Positions 1 to 7,676 of a stretch of DNA of 14,564 nt are shown here, piece after piece. Below the pieces are notes generated by a model. That model was given only the letters and a program-made list of their open reading frames with translations. It searched no databases and was not told the origin of the DNA. The position numbers and the translations under genes were made by a program. Origin of the DNA: Clostridia bacterium (GTDB taxonomy: Bacteria > Bacillota_A > Clostridia > UMGS1810); assembly GCA_017437345.1 (NCBI GenBank), contig JAFSBJ010000190.1:1-14564 (forward strand), written 5' to 3'. Numbering within the stretch: the first letter of the stretch is position 1; every line of letters begins with the position of its first letter.

Positions 1-1649
1 ATATAAAAAATGTTGCTGTCATAGAAGAACTGAATATTGATTTTTTTAAAGGTCTTAGTGTTCTCACCGGTGAAACGGGTGCAGGTAAGTCAATTATTAT
101 TGATTCTATTGGTCTTTTAAAGGGCGACAGAGGCTCAAAATCCATTATCCGCTCAGGGGAAGAAAAAGCAAGGGTGGATGGCGTTTTTGATGCAGATATG
201 GAAACCGCCCAAAAAATTGCCGACATCCTTGGCACCGAGCCGGAAGAAGAAATAATTATTTCCCGTCAGATTTCAGCCGATGGAAAGAATACAGTCAGAA
301 TAAATGGTGTTCCTGCAAATATAAATATGCTGAGGGAAATCGGCTCTTATCTTGTTAATATCCATGGTCAGCACGACAATGTGTCGCTGCTTCAGCCGAA
401 AAACCACATAGAGTTTCTCGATAGCTTTGGCAAGGAAGAAATTTCGCCTGCTTTAATGGAATATAAAAGCTATTTTGCAAAGTGCGCAGAGCTAAGCGAT
501 AAAATATCTGCTATCGACACCGACGACAGAGAAAAGCTCCGCAGAAAGGATATGCTCCAGTTTCAGATTGCAGAGCTCGATGAAGCTTCTCTTGAAATTG
601 GTGAAGATGAAAGCCTTATGGCAAGAAAGTCAGTTTTAGATAACAGCCAGAAAATTTGCGAAAACACCCGCCGCGCCTATGATGCCATCTATGGCTCAGA
701 TTCCGGCACAAGCTACGACAGCTTGTGGGAAGCGATAAATCTTCTTGAAAAAATAACCGGCTTTGATGACGAAATAGACAGCGTATATGATGCACTCTCA
801 GATGCCGCCGATGTGATAAACGAAAAGGCAAGGGAATTAAGAAGAATAAATGACTCTCTTTCTTTTGATTCGGAAGAATCAGACGCAATTGAAGAAAGAC
901 TTGAATTAATAAGCACCCTGAAAAGGAAATATGGCAAAACCATAGAAGAAATAACAGAGTTTCACCAAAGAGCACGGTCAGAGCTTGAAGAAATTGAAAC
1001 AAGCGACGAAAGGTTGGCATCTCTCAAGGAAGAACTGGAAAAAAACAAAAAAATATTAAAAGAAAAAGCAGAAAAGCTTTCGCTTCTCAGAAAAAAATAT
1101 GCCGCAGATTTGTCGGAAAAGATTATGGCAGAGCTTAGCGAATTAAATATGGAAAAGGTTCAGTTCGGAATTCAGTTTGCCGCGCAGGAAAGCTTTAAAT
1201 CAAATGGATGCGACGCGGTTGAGTTTACTGTCAGAACAAATGTGGGCGAGGAGGCAAAGCCCCTTGCAAAAATTGCATCCGGCGGTGAGCTTTCAAGAAT
1301 TATGCTTGCAATAAAGAGTGTTTTAAAAAATTCCGACCCCATAGACACCTCGGTCTTTGATGAAATCGACACAGGCGTCAGCGGTGCTGCAGCTCAGAAG
1401 ATTGGTGAAAAGCTAAAGAAAATGGCCGGAAACTCACTCGTTCTTTGCATAACCCATCTTCCCCAGATTGCCGCTCTTGCCGACAATCACTATCTTATAA
1501 CAAAATCCGTTGAAGACGGAAGAACCCACACAAAGCTAAAGCTTCTTGATTTTGACCAAAGAGTTGATGAAATAGCAAGAACCCTTGGCGGTGCAACTGT
1601 TACCGATATAACAAGAGAAAATGCACGCCAGCTTCTTAAAAACAAATAA
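1..1649 (+). CDS. recN: DNA repair protein RecN, 5' end cut by window edge
   Basis: RecN is an SMC-like ATPase that acts early in double-strand break repair. The frame is open from base 3, and only a few N-terminal codons appear to be missing: the first visible residues match the start of the family (IKNVAVIEEL). The Walker A motif GETGAGKS lies at 69-92. A long charged coiled-coil region fills the middle. The C-terminal half carries the ABC signature (SGGELSR, near 1279-1299), Walker B (VFDEIDTGVSG, near 1351-1383) and the switch histidine in CITHLPQIA (near 1447). About 548 codons are visible, close to the usual 550-560. A GTG at 174 could be taken as a start, but it would remove Walker A, so it is internal. 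The next gene begins 14 bases after the stop, suggesting one operon. Confidence 0.97.
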   Translation, partial: IKNVAVIEELNIDFFKGLSVLTGETGAGKSIIIDSIGLLKGDRGSKSIIRSGEEKARVDGVFDADMETAQKIADILGTEPEEEIIISRQISADGKNTVRINGVPANINMLREIGSYLVNIHGQHDNVSLLQPKNHIEFLDSFGKEEISPALMEYKSYFAKCAELSDKISAIDTDDREKLRRKDMLQFQIAELDEASLEIGEDESLMARKSVLDNSQKICENTRRAYDAIYGSDSGTSYDSLWEAINLLEKITGFDDEIDSVYDALSDAADVINEKARELRRINDSLSFDSEESDAIEERLELISTLKRKYGKTIEEITEFHQRARSELEEIETSDERLASLKEELEKNKKILKEKAEKLSLLRKKYAADLSEKIMAELSELNMEKVQFGIQFAAQESFKSNGCDAVEFTVRTNVGEEAKPLAKIASGGELSRIMLAIKSVLKNSDPIDTSVFDEIDTGVSGAAAQKIGEKLKKMAGNSLVLCITHLPQIAALADNHYLITKSVEDGRTHTKLKLLDFDQRVDEIARTLGGATVTDITRENARQLLKNK

Positions 1650-1663
1650 AAGAGGAAAAGAAA

Positions 1664-2164
1664 ATGGAAAAAAGCTTTGAAAGACGCGATAAACACAATT
1701 ATTATCTTGATATTGCAGAAACAGTTTTGGAAAGAGGCACATGCCTTCGAAGAAACTATGGTGCTATCATTGTTAAAAACGATGAAATCATATCATCGGG
1801 CTATGTTGGCGCGCCGAGAGGCAGAAAAAACTGCATCGACCTTAAGTATTGTATGAGAGAAAAGCTCAATATCCCAAGGGGGGAGCGCTATGAAATGTGC
1901 CGCTCTGTTCACGCTGAGGCAAATGCCATCATAAGCGCGAAAAGAGACCAGATGATAGGTGCTTCTTTATACCTTGTTGGAAAATATTTCGACACAAAAG
2001 AGCTGGTTGCCGATGCTACCTGCTGCTCAATGTGTAAAAGAATGGTTATTAACGCAGGAATAAAAGAGGTCATTGTAAGAGTCAGTCATGATGAATATAA
2101 AATATATAATGTTGACGACTGGATTAGCTTCGATGAATCTTTAGAGGGCGTATTCGGTTATTAA
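1664..2164 (+). CDS. dCMP/cytidine deaminase family protein (ComEB-like)
   Basis: 166 aa. A zinc-dependent deaminase of the deoxycytidylate deaminase fold, expected to convert dCMP to dUMP or act on a related substrate in pyrimidine salvage. The catalytic HAE motif is at residues 83-85 (HAEANAI). The paired zinc cysteines are C121 and C124 in CCSMCKRMVINAGI. The usual Pro of a PCxxC motif is Cys120 here. The conserved N-terminal block GTCLRRNYGAIIVKND is also typical of dCMP deaminases. The RBS AGAGGAAA sits at 1651-1658. The gene follows recN by 14 bases and precedes a zinc-ribbon membrane protein by 35 bases. Family assignment is firm; the exact substrate is inferred. Confidence 0.87.
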   Translation: MEKSFERRDKHNYYLDIAETVLERGTCLRRNYGAIIVKNDEIISSGYVGAPRGRKNCIDLKYCMREKLNIPRGERYEMCRSVHAEANAIISAKRDQMIGASLYLVGKYFDTKELVADATCCSMCKRMVINAGIKEVIVRVSHDEYKIYNVDDWISFDESLEGVFGY

Positions 2165-2199
2165 TCCGGAATAGTTTTAAAAACCAAGGAGGAATTAAA

Positions 2200-3594
2200 A
2201 TGCTGTGCAGAGTTTGTAAAAGAGAGCTTGGAGATAATGCTGTCTGCTCATTTTGCGGAGAGGACAACACTCCCTATATAGAAGCTGCAAAGGAAGAAAT
2301 TGAAAAGAAATCTCTTTCTCAGAAGGTTCATGAAAAAACAGTTGAGAAAAAGATGGGCGAAAGAGAAATAAAAGCACAAACTGTTGCAAAAGTTAAATCA
2401 AAATACAGATATGACAAAAAGAAGGTTATAAGATTCTATGTCTGCGTGGTTGCAATCATAGCTGCAATCGCAGTTGCGGTAAGTCTTCTTATTCCAAATA
2501 AGGAAAAAGAAGAAATCCCCACAGGCGAAACTCTTTTCTCATCGGGAATGCTTGGTGTTTCTTCAAAGGGAGAATGGGGCTTTGTAAATATTGAAGATCC
2601 TTCGTTTTTTGCAATTGTTCCTCAGTTTACCCATATAAGCGACTACCACGGAGAGGTGGCAGCTATCTGCATCGACGGAAAATTCAGCTTTATAGATAAA
2701 GTGGGAACTCTTATATGTGAGCCTACCTTTGATTCTGTTGGTCAGTTTAGCGAAAATGGCTATATAGCTGTTGAAGAAGACGGAAAATGGGGTTATGTTG
2801 ACATCAATGCCCAGTATGTTATAGAACCAAAGTTTGCCACAGCCCAGGGCTTTGGCGAGAATGGTATGGCGGCAGTTTCTGTTAGCGGAAGCTATGGCTA
2901 CATAGGCGAAGACGGTGAATACACCATTGCTCCCCAGTATGATATGGCTCTTTCCTTTGGTGAAAATGGTCTTGCTCCTGTTAAGACAGACGGAAAATGG
3001 GGATATATTGATGAAACAGGCACAGCCTTTATCGAACCCAAATATGAAGAAGCCTATAGCTTCGAAAACGGATATGCTGTTGTTAAGCAGTATGGCGACT
3101 ATGGTCTTATCGATTCCGAAGGAAAAATGGTTATCACCCCTCAGTTTGACGAAAGATTCTCCTTTGATTCCGACCTTGCCCTTGTTAAATCCGGCGAAAA
3201 ATATGGCTATATTGACATAACAGGAAGCTACAAAATAAACCCACGCTTTGAATCTGCCGGAAGCTTTGGCTCTGCAGAGCTTGCCTATGCCCAGAGAGGC
3301 GACGGAAAATACGGATTTATTGATAAAAATGGTGATTATGCTATAAAGCCTGTTTATGAAGGTGCAAAAAATTTCTCAATGGGCCTTGCTCCTGTTAAAA
3401 AGGATGGTCTCTGGGGCTATGTTGATGCCGAAGGAAATGAAATTATAGAAGCAAAATATCTTGAAGCTTCCGAATTTTATGCCGATGGCTTTGCATGGGT
3501 GAGAAATGTTGATTCCAGCATCAGTATCATAAACACCGAAGGCAAAACAGCTATGCTTGAATCTGCAGCAGCAATAGATAATATATTAAGATAA
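2200..3594 (+). CDS. Zinc-ribbon, single-pass membrane protein with WG repeats
   Basis: 464 aa. The N-terminus is a short zinc ribbon with cysteines at 3, 6, 16 and 19 (CRVC, CSFC). A basic, charged linker follows, then one membrane helix at about 76-98, then an exterior made almost entirely of WG (KWG) beta repeats. Nine or ten units are visible, of the form KWGYVD or KYGFID followed by about 30 residues containing 'I-x-P-x-F/Y'. The topology should be ribbon inside, repeats outside. WG repeats are generally assigned to protein or wall interaction; no enzymatic residues are seen. The RBS AAGGAGG at 2186-2192 fixes the start. The next gene has the same ribbon-plus-helix architecture, so the two probably work at the same membrane site. 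Function unknown. Confidence 0.88.
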   Translation: MLCRVCKRELGDNAVCSFCGEDNTPYIEAAKEEIEKKSLSQKVHEKTVEKKMGEREIKAQTVAKVKSKYRYDKKKVIRFYVCVVAIIAAIAVAVSLLIPNKEKEEIPTGETLFSSGMLGVSSKGEWGFVNIEDPSFFAIVPQFTHISDYHGEVAAICIDGKFSFIDKVGTLICEPTFDSVGQFSENGYIAVEEDGKWGYVDINAQYVIEPKFATAQGFGENGMAAVSVSGSYGYIGEDGEYTIAPQYDMALSFGENGLAPVKTDGKWGYIDETGTAFIEPKYEEAYSFENGYAVVKQYGDYGLIDSEGKMVITPQFDERFSFDSDLALVKSGEKYGYIDITGSYKINPRFESAGSFGSAELAYAQRGDGKYGFIDKNGDYAIKPVYEGAKNFSMGLAPVKKDGLWGYVDAEGNEIIEAKYLEASEFYADGFAWVRNVDSSISIINTEGKTAMLESAAAIDNILR

Positions 3595-3611
3595 AGCAAA
3601 ATTCTTTTGCT
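3595..3611 (+). other. Small intercistronic hairpin
   Basis: AGCAAAA and TTTTGCT form a 7-bp stem around a 3-nt loop, immediately after the stop of the WG-repeat gene. No T-run follows, so it is not a convincing terminator. It could stabilise or process the mRNA between the two membrane-protein genes. Confidence 0.35.
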
Positions 3612-3637
3612 GATAATCTGAAAAGGAGGCAGAATAT

Positions 3638-4753
3638 ATGAAATACTGTCCCGTTTGTAAAAGAAAAGCAGAGGGAAGGGTTTGCTCTTTTTGCGGAGCT
3701 GTTTTAGAGCTTGAGGAGCATTATAGTCTTAACCCTTATGAGAAAAAGGAAGAAACCGCCAGACTGCCGCAGAATCTGGCAGAGCAAAAAGCTTCCGCCC
3801 AGCCGAAAAAAAAGAAAGAAACCCGAAACGAAAAAAAACCACTTATTATTGCGCTTTGCGTGGTTCTGGTGATTATTGCGGTTCTGGTGGGTGTGATAAT
3901 TTCGGTAAGCTCTGATATACGCGAGGAAAAAGAAATTGCCCGCACAAAAGGCACAATTGAAGAGATGAACTCCAGAGGCGAGAAGTATATGAAATCCGGC
4001 AACTATGAGGAAGCCGAAGAAATATACAAAGAGCTTATGGAAACTACCGACGATGACGAAGCAGAAATAATCTATAAGATTCTTTATAACTACAATATGG
4101 CAATCCGCAAGCTTGATGACTATAATGTGGAATCGGCAACAAGGTTTTTTGAAAAAATTCCAAAAGAATATGAAGACTATCCTATAGACGATGATGTAGA
4201 GTATTTAAGCGATGAAATAGCACGCTTCCAGACAGCGTTTGAGATTTTTGAAAGCATTGAAAACTTTATTTCTGATGACAACTATTCTGCTGCAAAGGAA
4301 GCAATAGAAATTCTTGATGAGGAAGCTCTGAGCAAGGAAAATAAAGAAAGACTCAATGAAATCAAGAAAGAAATAGAAAAAAGAGAAAAAGAAGAGATAG
4401 TTCTTTCCGAGCATGATGCAGAAGACCTTTTAAGGGGATATTGCGATGCAATGATAAAGGCAATAAATGACAATAATTTTGATGCTGTGGCACCCTATAT
4501 ATTTAAAAACACCGAAATGTATGCCCAGCAGAAGAGCCTTGTGGAAAAATGCAATGCCGAAGGAATAAAGGAAAAACTCAGCTCCTTTAAGCTTGAAAGC
4601 CTTACTAAAAAGCTTGACACCGTGTGGGAAGCAAAGGTTAAAGAGAGCGAAATCATAACATATGCAAATGGCGAAAGCAAGGAAAAAAGCTTTAGCTGGA
4701 CATATACTATAGAATATATTGAATCTGAATTTTATTTAACAGGAATAAAATAA
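3638..4753 (+). CDS. Zinc-ribbon, single-pass membrane protein with TPR-like and NTF2-like exterior
   Basis: 371 aa. The N-terminal zinc ribbon has cysteines at 4, 7, 16 and 19 (CPVC, CSFC) and is nearly the same as in the preceding gene. A lysine-rich linker and a membrane helix at about 68-90 follow. Residues about 112-170 look like TPR-type helices (SGNYEEAEEIYKEL). Residues 235-255 are strongly charged and helical. The C-terminal part, about 262-371, resembles the NTF2-like domain at the end of TcaA/YvbJ-type zinc-ribbon proteins (AMIKAINDNNFDAVAPYI, SWTYTIEYI). Such proteins are envelope-associated in Firmicutes; ligand unknown. The RBS AAGGAGG is at 3623-3629. It is the last gene of the recN run and its stop overlaps the terminator stem. 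Confidence 0.85.
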   Translation: MKYCPVCKRKAEGRVCSFCGAVLELEEHYSLNPYEKKEETARLPQNLAEQKASAQPKKKKETRNEKKPLIIALCVVLVIIAVLVGVIISVSSDIREEKEIARTKGTIEEMNSRGEKYMKSGNYEEAEEIYKELMETTDDDEAEIIYKILYNYNMAIRKLDDYNVESATRFFEKIPKEYEDYPIDDDVEYLSDEIARFQTAFEIFESIENFISDDNYSAAKEAIEILDEEALSKENKERLNEIKKEIEKREKEEIVLSEHDAEDLLRGYCDAMIKAINDNNFDAVAPYIFKNTEMYAQQKSLVEKCNAEGIKEKLSSFKLESLTKKLDTVWEAKVKESEIITYANGESKEKSFSWTYTIEYIESEFYLTGIK

Positions 4754-4795
4754 AACAAGGCTGAAAAATCCTTTATGGGTTTTTCAGCCTTGTTT
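4753..4795 (+). terminator. Intrinsic terminator of the recN operon
   Basis: A perfect 16-bp stem (4753-4768 with 4780-4795) encloses an 11-nt loop that can add three more pairs (CC/GG plus a wobble). The 3' arm is itself T-rich and is followed by further Ts. It starts at the last base of the preceding stop codon. Confidence 0.88.
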
Positions 4796-4912
4796 ACTTT
4801 ATAGAAAATTACAACATTTAAGTTGTATTTATTTATACACTTCGAAGTTATTGCGTCATTTAATCAGAACGGTAAATTATTGTTTAGCGAACTATTCTAC
4901 GCTGTAGAGACA

Positions 4913-4961
4913 GCCCTCCTTGCCTAAAGGAGGGGGACCGTCGGAGACGGTGGGAGGATTC
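4913..4961 (+). repeat. Left internal unit of the palindromic element
   Basis: Contains hairpin CCCTCCTT-GCCTA-AAGGAGGG (4914-4934) and hairpin ACCGTC-GGA-GACGGT (4937-4951), ending in GGAGGATTC. It is an imperfect inverted copy of 5004-5057. Units of this shape are familiar from intergenic regions of gut Clostridia. Confidence 0.7.
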
Positions 4962-5003
4962 AAAAATACTCATAGTTATACATTTTTAACATGTTTGAAT
5001 AAC

Positions 5004-5057
5004 GAATCCCTCAGTCTTTGCCTATGGCAAATCCAGCTCCCTTTAGGCAAGGGAGCC
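5004..5057 (-). repeat. Right internal unit of the palindromic element
   Basis: Read on the minus strand it runs GGCTCCCTTGCCTAAAGGGA and ends in GAGGGATTC, matching the left unit. It contains hairpins TTTGCC-TAT-GGCAAA (5017-5031) and GCTCCCTT/AAGGGAGC (5036-5056). Confidence 0.7.
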
Positions 5058-5240
5058 ATTCGCACCGGCGTCAAACTCCCGGCTAAACAATAATTTATTT
5101 CTCAATTTCACACTCGAACGAAAAAGCCCCCTCATCAGTGGGAGAGAGGTGCGATTTATTGCACTTTTTTCCTTACTTATTCACTATTACCTATTAGTTT
5201 TTCCCTGCTTTTTTTCCGGAGCATTTTACATCTCCGTCCC

Positions 5241-6125
5241 CTAAGCTCTTGGGTGGGTCTTGTTGTATACCTCTCTAAGCCTTCCATGAAACATCTTTGC
5301 ATACATCTGAGTTGTGGAAGCATCCTTATGCCCAAGCATTTCCTGAATAGAAATAAGGTCTGCCCCGTTTTCCATAAGATGAACAGCGAAAGAGTGTCTG
5401 AGGGTATGGGGAGTTATAGATTTTCTTATCCCTGCCTTTGCGGCATATTCTTTAATAAGCTTCCAAAGTCCCTGGCGCGACATAGCTGTGCCGCCGCTGC
5501 AGCTTACAAAAAGAGCTGTTTCATCTTCCTTTGCCATCATAGGTCTTGCCACGCCGATATAGCTTTTCGCGGCATTTACTGCAGGTTTTCCAAGAGGCAC
5601 AATTCTTATGTCATTTCCCTTTGAACAGCGGATATAACCAAGGGTGGTATCTATATCGGAAACAGAAAGGGATATTAATTCGCTTACCTTCAGCCCCGAA
5701 GCATACATTATTTCAAAAATCGCCTTATCTCTTAAGCCTCTTGCAGATGAGATGTCGGGTGTTTCAAGAAGGGTTTCAATTTCATCTCTTGAAAGAAACT
5801 GCGGAGATTTTTGCTCCTTTTTAGGAGGCACAACATCTGCCGCCGGGTTTTTTGATATGGCATTATTTGAAAAAAGGAAGCCATAAAGCGATTTAAGAGA
5901 TGCAATAGTCCGCATAACCGATGTATTTGCCCTGCCTTCATCCTGCATTGAGAGAATATAGGTTAAAATATGATTTCTTGTGGCAGATATAATGTCGATT
6001 CCGTCTTTTTCTATAAAAGAGGAAAAGCGTGCAATGTCTCTTTTGTAGCTGAGAATGGTGTTTTGTGAAACACTGCGCTTGTCCTGCAAATATTTTTCAA
6101 ATTCATCTGTGATAAGTCTATTCAT
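5241..6125 (-). CDS. xerD: Tyrosine recombinase XerD, with Lys at the first catalytic Arg position
   Basis: 294 aa from the chosen ATG at 6125. XerD resolves chromosome dimers at dif with a partner recombinase. The N-terminal SAM-like domain is at about 1-105 and the catalytic domain follows. Catalytic residues by family alignment: K169 in CSKGN, H240-x-x-R243 in HTLRHSF, H266 in LGHKDASTTQMY, and nucleophile Y275. The first catalytic Arg, normally in GLRVSEL, is Lys146 here (GLKVSEL; codon AAG on plus bases 5688-5690). The C-terminal THPRA end matches XerD rather than XerC. An upstream in-frame ATG at 6188 exists but overlaps spoIIM, whereas 6125 has RBS GAAGGAAG at 6133-6140 and family-typical length. 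It is the last gene of a proC-spoIIM-xerD run; spoIIM next to xerD is also seen in Bacillus. Confidence 0.92.
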   Translation of the reverse strand: MNRLITDEFEKYLQDKRSVSQNTILSYKRDIARFSSFIEKDGIDIISATRNHILTYILSMQDEGRANTSVMRTIASLKSLYGFLFSNNAISKNPAADVVPPKKEQKSPQFLSRDEIETLLETPDISSARGLRDKAIFEIMYASGLKVSELISLSVSDIDTTLGYIRCSKGNDIRIVPLGKPAVNAAKSYIGVARPMMAKEDETALFVSCSGGTAMSRQGLWKLIKEYAAKAGIRKSITPHTLRHSFAVHLMENGADLISIQEMLGHKDASTTQMYAKMFHGRLREVYNKTHPRA

Positions 6126-6144
6126 AAAAAATCTTCCTTCGTAA

Positions 6145-6738
6145 TCAATTAAGGAGCCTGAGGCACACAGGCGATAAAGCCGCTTCAAGAAAGCTTACTA
6201 AGCATAAAAGCAGATATATAATAAAAATTTTGCCTATGTGGGCAAGGTGCTTTCTGCCTTTGTCCTGATATGTGAGCTTTTTTCTTTGCTTAAATAATAT
6301 AAACGGATGCTCCAGACATTCGCCAAAGAGCAGAAATAGCGCCGGAAGCGATAAAAACAAAGGAAAAACAATTGCCCATATGCTTGCGCCGATTCCCTTT
6401 AGTCCAAAGAGCCTTATAAGAAACATAGATGTAAACCCTGCGGAAAAACCCTTGAAGCATATAAGGAGCAGCGTGGCGGGGAATAATATGAAAAACGATG
6501 ATGAAATGCTTATAAAAAAGCAGTATTTAAAATTCGTTATAAGCCCGTTTTTAAAAATCACTCCAAAACCTTTTTTGGCATCTGCAAGAGATGTTATGTA
6601 TTTCGCAACATCCTCGGCAATGTCCTTTTGAACACCAAATGCAAGATATATTCCAAAAAATGAAGCACATAGCCATAATATAAAGGAGATAGTTAAAAAG
6701 AGCTTGTGGTTTTTTATATATTCTTTTAAAAAATTCAT
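6145..6738 (-). CDS. spoIIM: SpoIIM-family membrane protein (stage II sporulation protein M-like)
   Basis: 197 aa, very hydrophobic, with about four or five membrane segments (near residues 12-34, 73-110, 116-138 and 167-188). The conserved family signature FKGFSAGFT is at about 96-103. In Bacillus, SpoIIM works with SpoIID and SpoIIP in peptidoglycan remodelling during engulfment, and its gene lies beside xerD as here. RBS-like GGGTGAGG lies just upstream. The stop is 19 bases before the xerD start and proC ends 47 bases upstream, so the three are probably co-transcribed. Family membership is well supported; actual sporulation in this organism is inferred. Confidence 0.85.
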   Translation of the reverse strand: MNFLKEYIKNHKLFLTISFILWLCASFFGIYLAFGVQKDIAEDVAKYITSLADAKKGFGVIFKNGLITNFKYCFFISISSSFFILFPATLLLICFKGFSAGFTSMFLIRLFGLKGIGASIWAIVFPLFLSLPALFLLFGECLEHPFILFKQRKKLTYQDKGRKHLAHIGKIFIIYLLLCLVSFLEAALSPVCLRLLN

Positions 6739-6785
6739 ATCCTCACCCTACAAAATAATATGCAGGAGTGAATTCTTTAATGAAA

Positions 6786-7580
6786 TTATTTTTCCCTTGC
6801 CATTTTCTTTGCTTTTTCTGTGCAGGCGTCAACTGCTGAAATCACAGCGTCGCGAAAGCCCTTGTTTTCAAGCTGAGCCACAGCTTCAATGGTTGTTCCG
6901 CCCGGTGAGCAAACCATATCCTTTAATTTCCCCGGATGAATGGCAGAATCCATCATAAGCTTTGCGCTTCCCAGAACTGTCTGGGCAGATAAAAGGTATG
7001 CTGTTTCCCGGTCTATGCCATTTTTAACAGCCGCGTCAGAGAGCGCCTCCATAAACATAAAAACATATGCCGGCCCGCTTCCGTTGATGGCTGTGCAGGA
7101 ATCAATGAGGTCTTCTTTAACTCTGGCTGTTTTTCCGCAGGAGGAAAATATTTTCTCCGCAGCGGCGGTGTCATCTTCGGTACAGTTTTTATTTGATGCC
7201 ACAACAGTCATACCCTCTAAAGCTTTGAGGCAGATATTGGGCATAACTCTCACAGCTCTGATGCTTCCGAGAACTTTTTCTATTCTTTCTAATTTAAAGC
7301 CTGCGGCAATGGAAATAAAGAGCTTTTTTTCATAGCCTTCAGTTTTCTTTATTTCTTCAAGAACTGCTTCCATGGTGTTTGGCTTTACTGCAAGCACAAT
7401 GCTCTGGCAGTTTTTAACAATATAATCTATTGAGACAGCCGAAACCCCCAGAGATTTTATATCATCAGATATTATTTTGTCGCAAACAAAAATATCTTCT
7501 TTTTTAAAATTGCCGCTTTTTATCATTCCGGAAACAATGCTTGAGCCCATATTTCCGGCACCAATAAAACCTGTTTTCAT
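6786..7580 (-). CDS. proC: Pyrroline-5-carboxylate reductase
   Basis: 264 aa from ATG 7580. It performs the last step of proline synthesis, NAD(P)H-dependent reduction of 1-pyrroline-5-carboxylate. The N-terminal Rossmann loop is GFIGAGNMGSSIVSGM. The middle has LAVKPNTMEAVLEEI and RVMPNICLKALEGMT. The C-terminal P5CR signature block contains INGSGPAYVFMFMEAL and SPGGTTIEAVAQLENKGF. The frame stays open to 7676, but that ATG lies at or before the predicted transcript start. The start at 7580 has GGAG nine bases upstream and gives the standard family length. It is first in the operon with spoIIM and xerD, and its leader carries two terminator-like hairpins. Confidence 0.95.
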   Translation of the reverse strand: MKTGFIGAGNMGSSIVSGMIKSGNFKKEDIFVCDKIISDDIKSLGVSAVSIDYIVKNCQSIVLAVKPNTMEAVLEEIKKTEGYEKKLFISIAAGFKLERIEKVLGSIRAVRVMPNICLKALEGMTVVASNKNCTEDDTAAAEKIFSSCGKTARVKEDLIDSCTAINGSGPAYVFMFMEALSDAAVKNGIDRETAYLLSAQTVLGSAKLMMDSAIHPGKLKDMVCSPGGTTIEAVAQLENKGFRDAVISAVDACTEKAKKMAREK

Positions 7581-7595
7581 TTTTTTCATCTCCAT

Positions 7596-7616
7596 AAAAA
7601 AGCAGGCTGAGCCTGC
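7596..7616 (-). terminator. Terminator-like hairpin in the proC leader, just before the RBS
   Basis: On the minus strand GCAGGC and GCCTGC form a 6-bp GC-rich stem with a 3-nt loop, followed directly by six Ts (plus bases 7596-7601). The RBS begins about three bases later and proC starts at 7580. The form is that of an intrinsic terminator inside a leader, so attenuation is possible. No T-box, PRPP or other riboswitch core is recognised. Confidence 0.6.
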
Positions 7617-7642
7617 ACCTTTGTCGTAAATTCCTATAAAGC

Positions 7643-7673
7643 AAAAACTACCCTGCCGCTTTGGCAGAGTAGT
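7643..7673 (-). promoter_or_regulatory. Hairpin at the 5' end of the proC leader
   Basis: On the minus strand ACTAC-T-CTGCC, loop AAAGC, GGCAG-G-GTAGT makes a 10-bp stem with one mismatch, followed by TTTTT. It starts at or within a few bases of the predicted transcription start near 7670. It could cap and stabilise the mRNA, or act as the first of two attenuation hairpins. Confidence 0.55.
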
Positions 7674-7676
7674 CAC

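Larger units (their letters stand above)
4873..5097. mobile_element. MITE-like palindromic element with 16-bp terminal inverted repeats
   Basis: The ends TAAATTATTGTTTAGC (4873-4888) and GCTAAACAATAATTTA (5082-5097) are perfect inverted copies. The outermost TA at each end could be a TA target duplication, as left by mariner/IS630-type transposases. Inside are two related units of about 50 nt in opposite orientation, 4913-4961 and 5004-5057. Each contains an 8-bp hairpin around a TGCCTAAA-type core (CCCTCCTT/AAGGAGGG; GCTCCCTT/AAGGGAGC), a second short hairpin, and a GGATTC-type end. No coding capacity is visible, so it would need a transposase in trans. Confidence 0.75.
4796..5240. other. 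Non-coding gap between convergent recN and xerD operons
   Basis: No credible gene. From left to right it holds a small inverted repeat (TACAAC/GTTGTA at 4810-4827), the MITE-like element at 4873-5097, and two weak hairpins with T-runs. One on the plus strand (GTGCGA/TTGCAC at 5149-5164, then six Ts to 5170) may terminate rightward transcription. A poor one read on the minus strand ends in TTTTT at 5121-5125 and may serve xerD. Neither is strong. Confidence 0.5.

Noticed and set aside
174..1649. GTG at 174 as the recN start
   Set aside because: The frame is open from base 3 and includes Walker A at 69-92, which is essential to RecN; the gene is only cut by the window edge.
5204..5236. CGGAG/CTCCG hairpin as xerD terminator
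   Set aside because: On the minus strand the stem is followed by As, not Ts, so it is not an intrinsic terminator in the needed direction.
4796..5240. CRISPR array
   Set aside because: The repeats are inverted pairs with hairpins, only two units, and no regular spacers or cas genes are present.
6126..6188. Longer XerD start at 6188
   Set aside because: It overlaps the end of spoIIM, lacks a fitting RBS and adds residues not seen in XerD; 6125 has GAAGGAAG at good spacing.
7581..7676. Longer ProC start at 7676
   Set aside because: That ATG coincides with the -10 edge of the predicted promoter and would translate the hairpin leader; family length and RBS support 7580.
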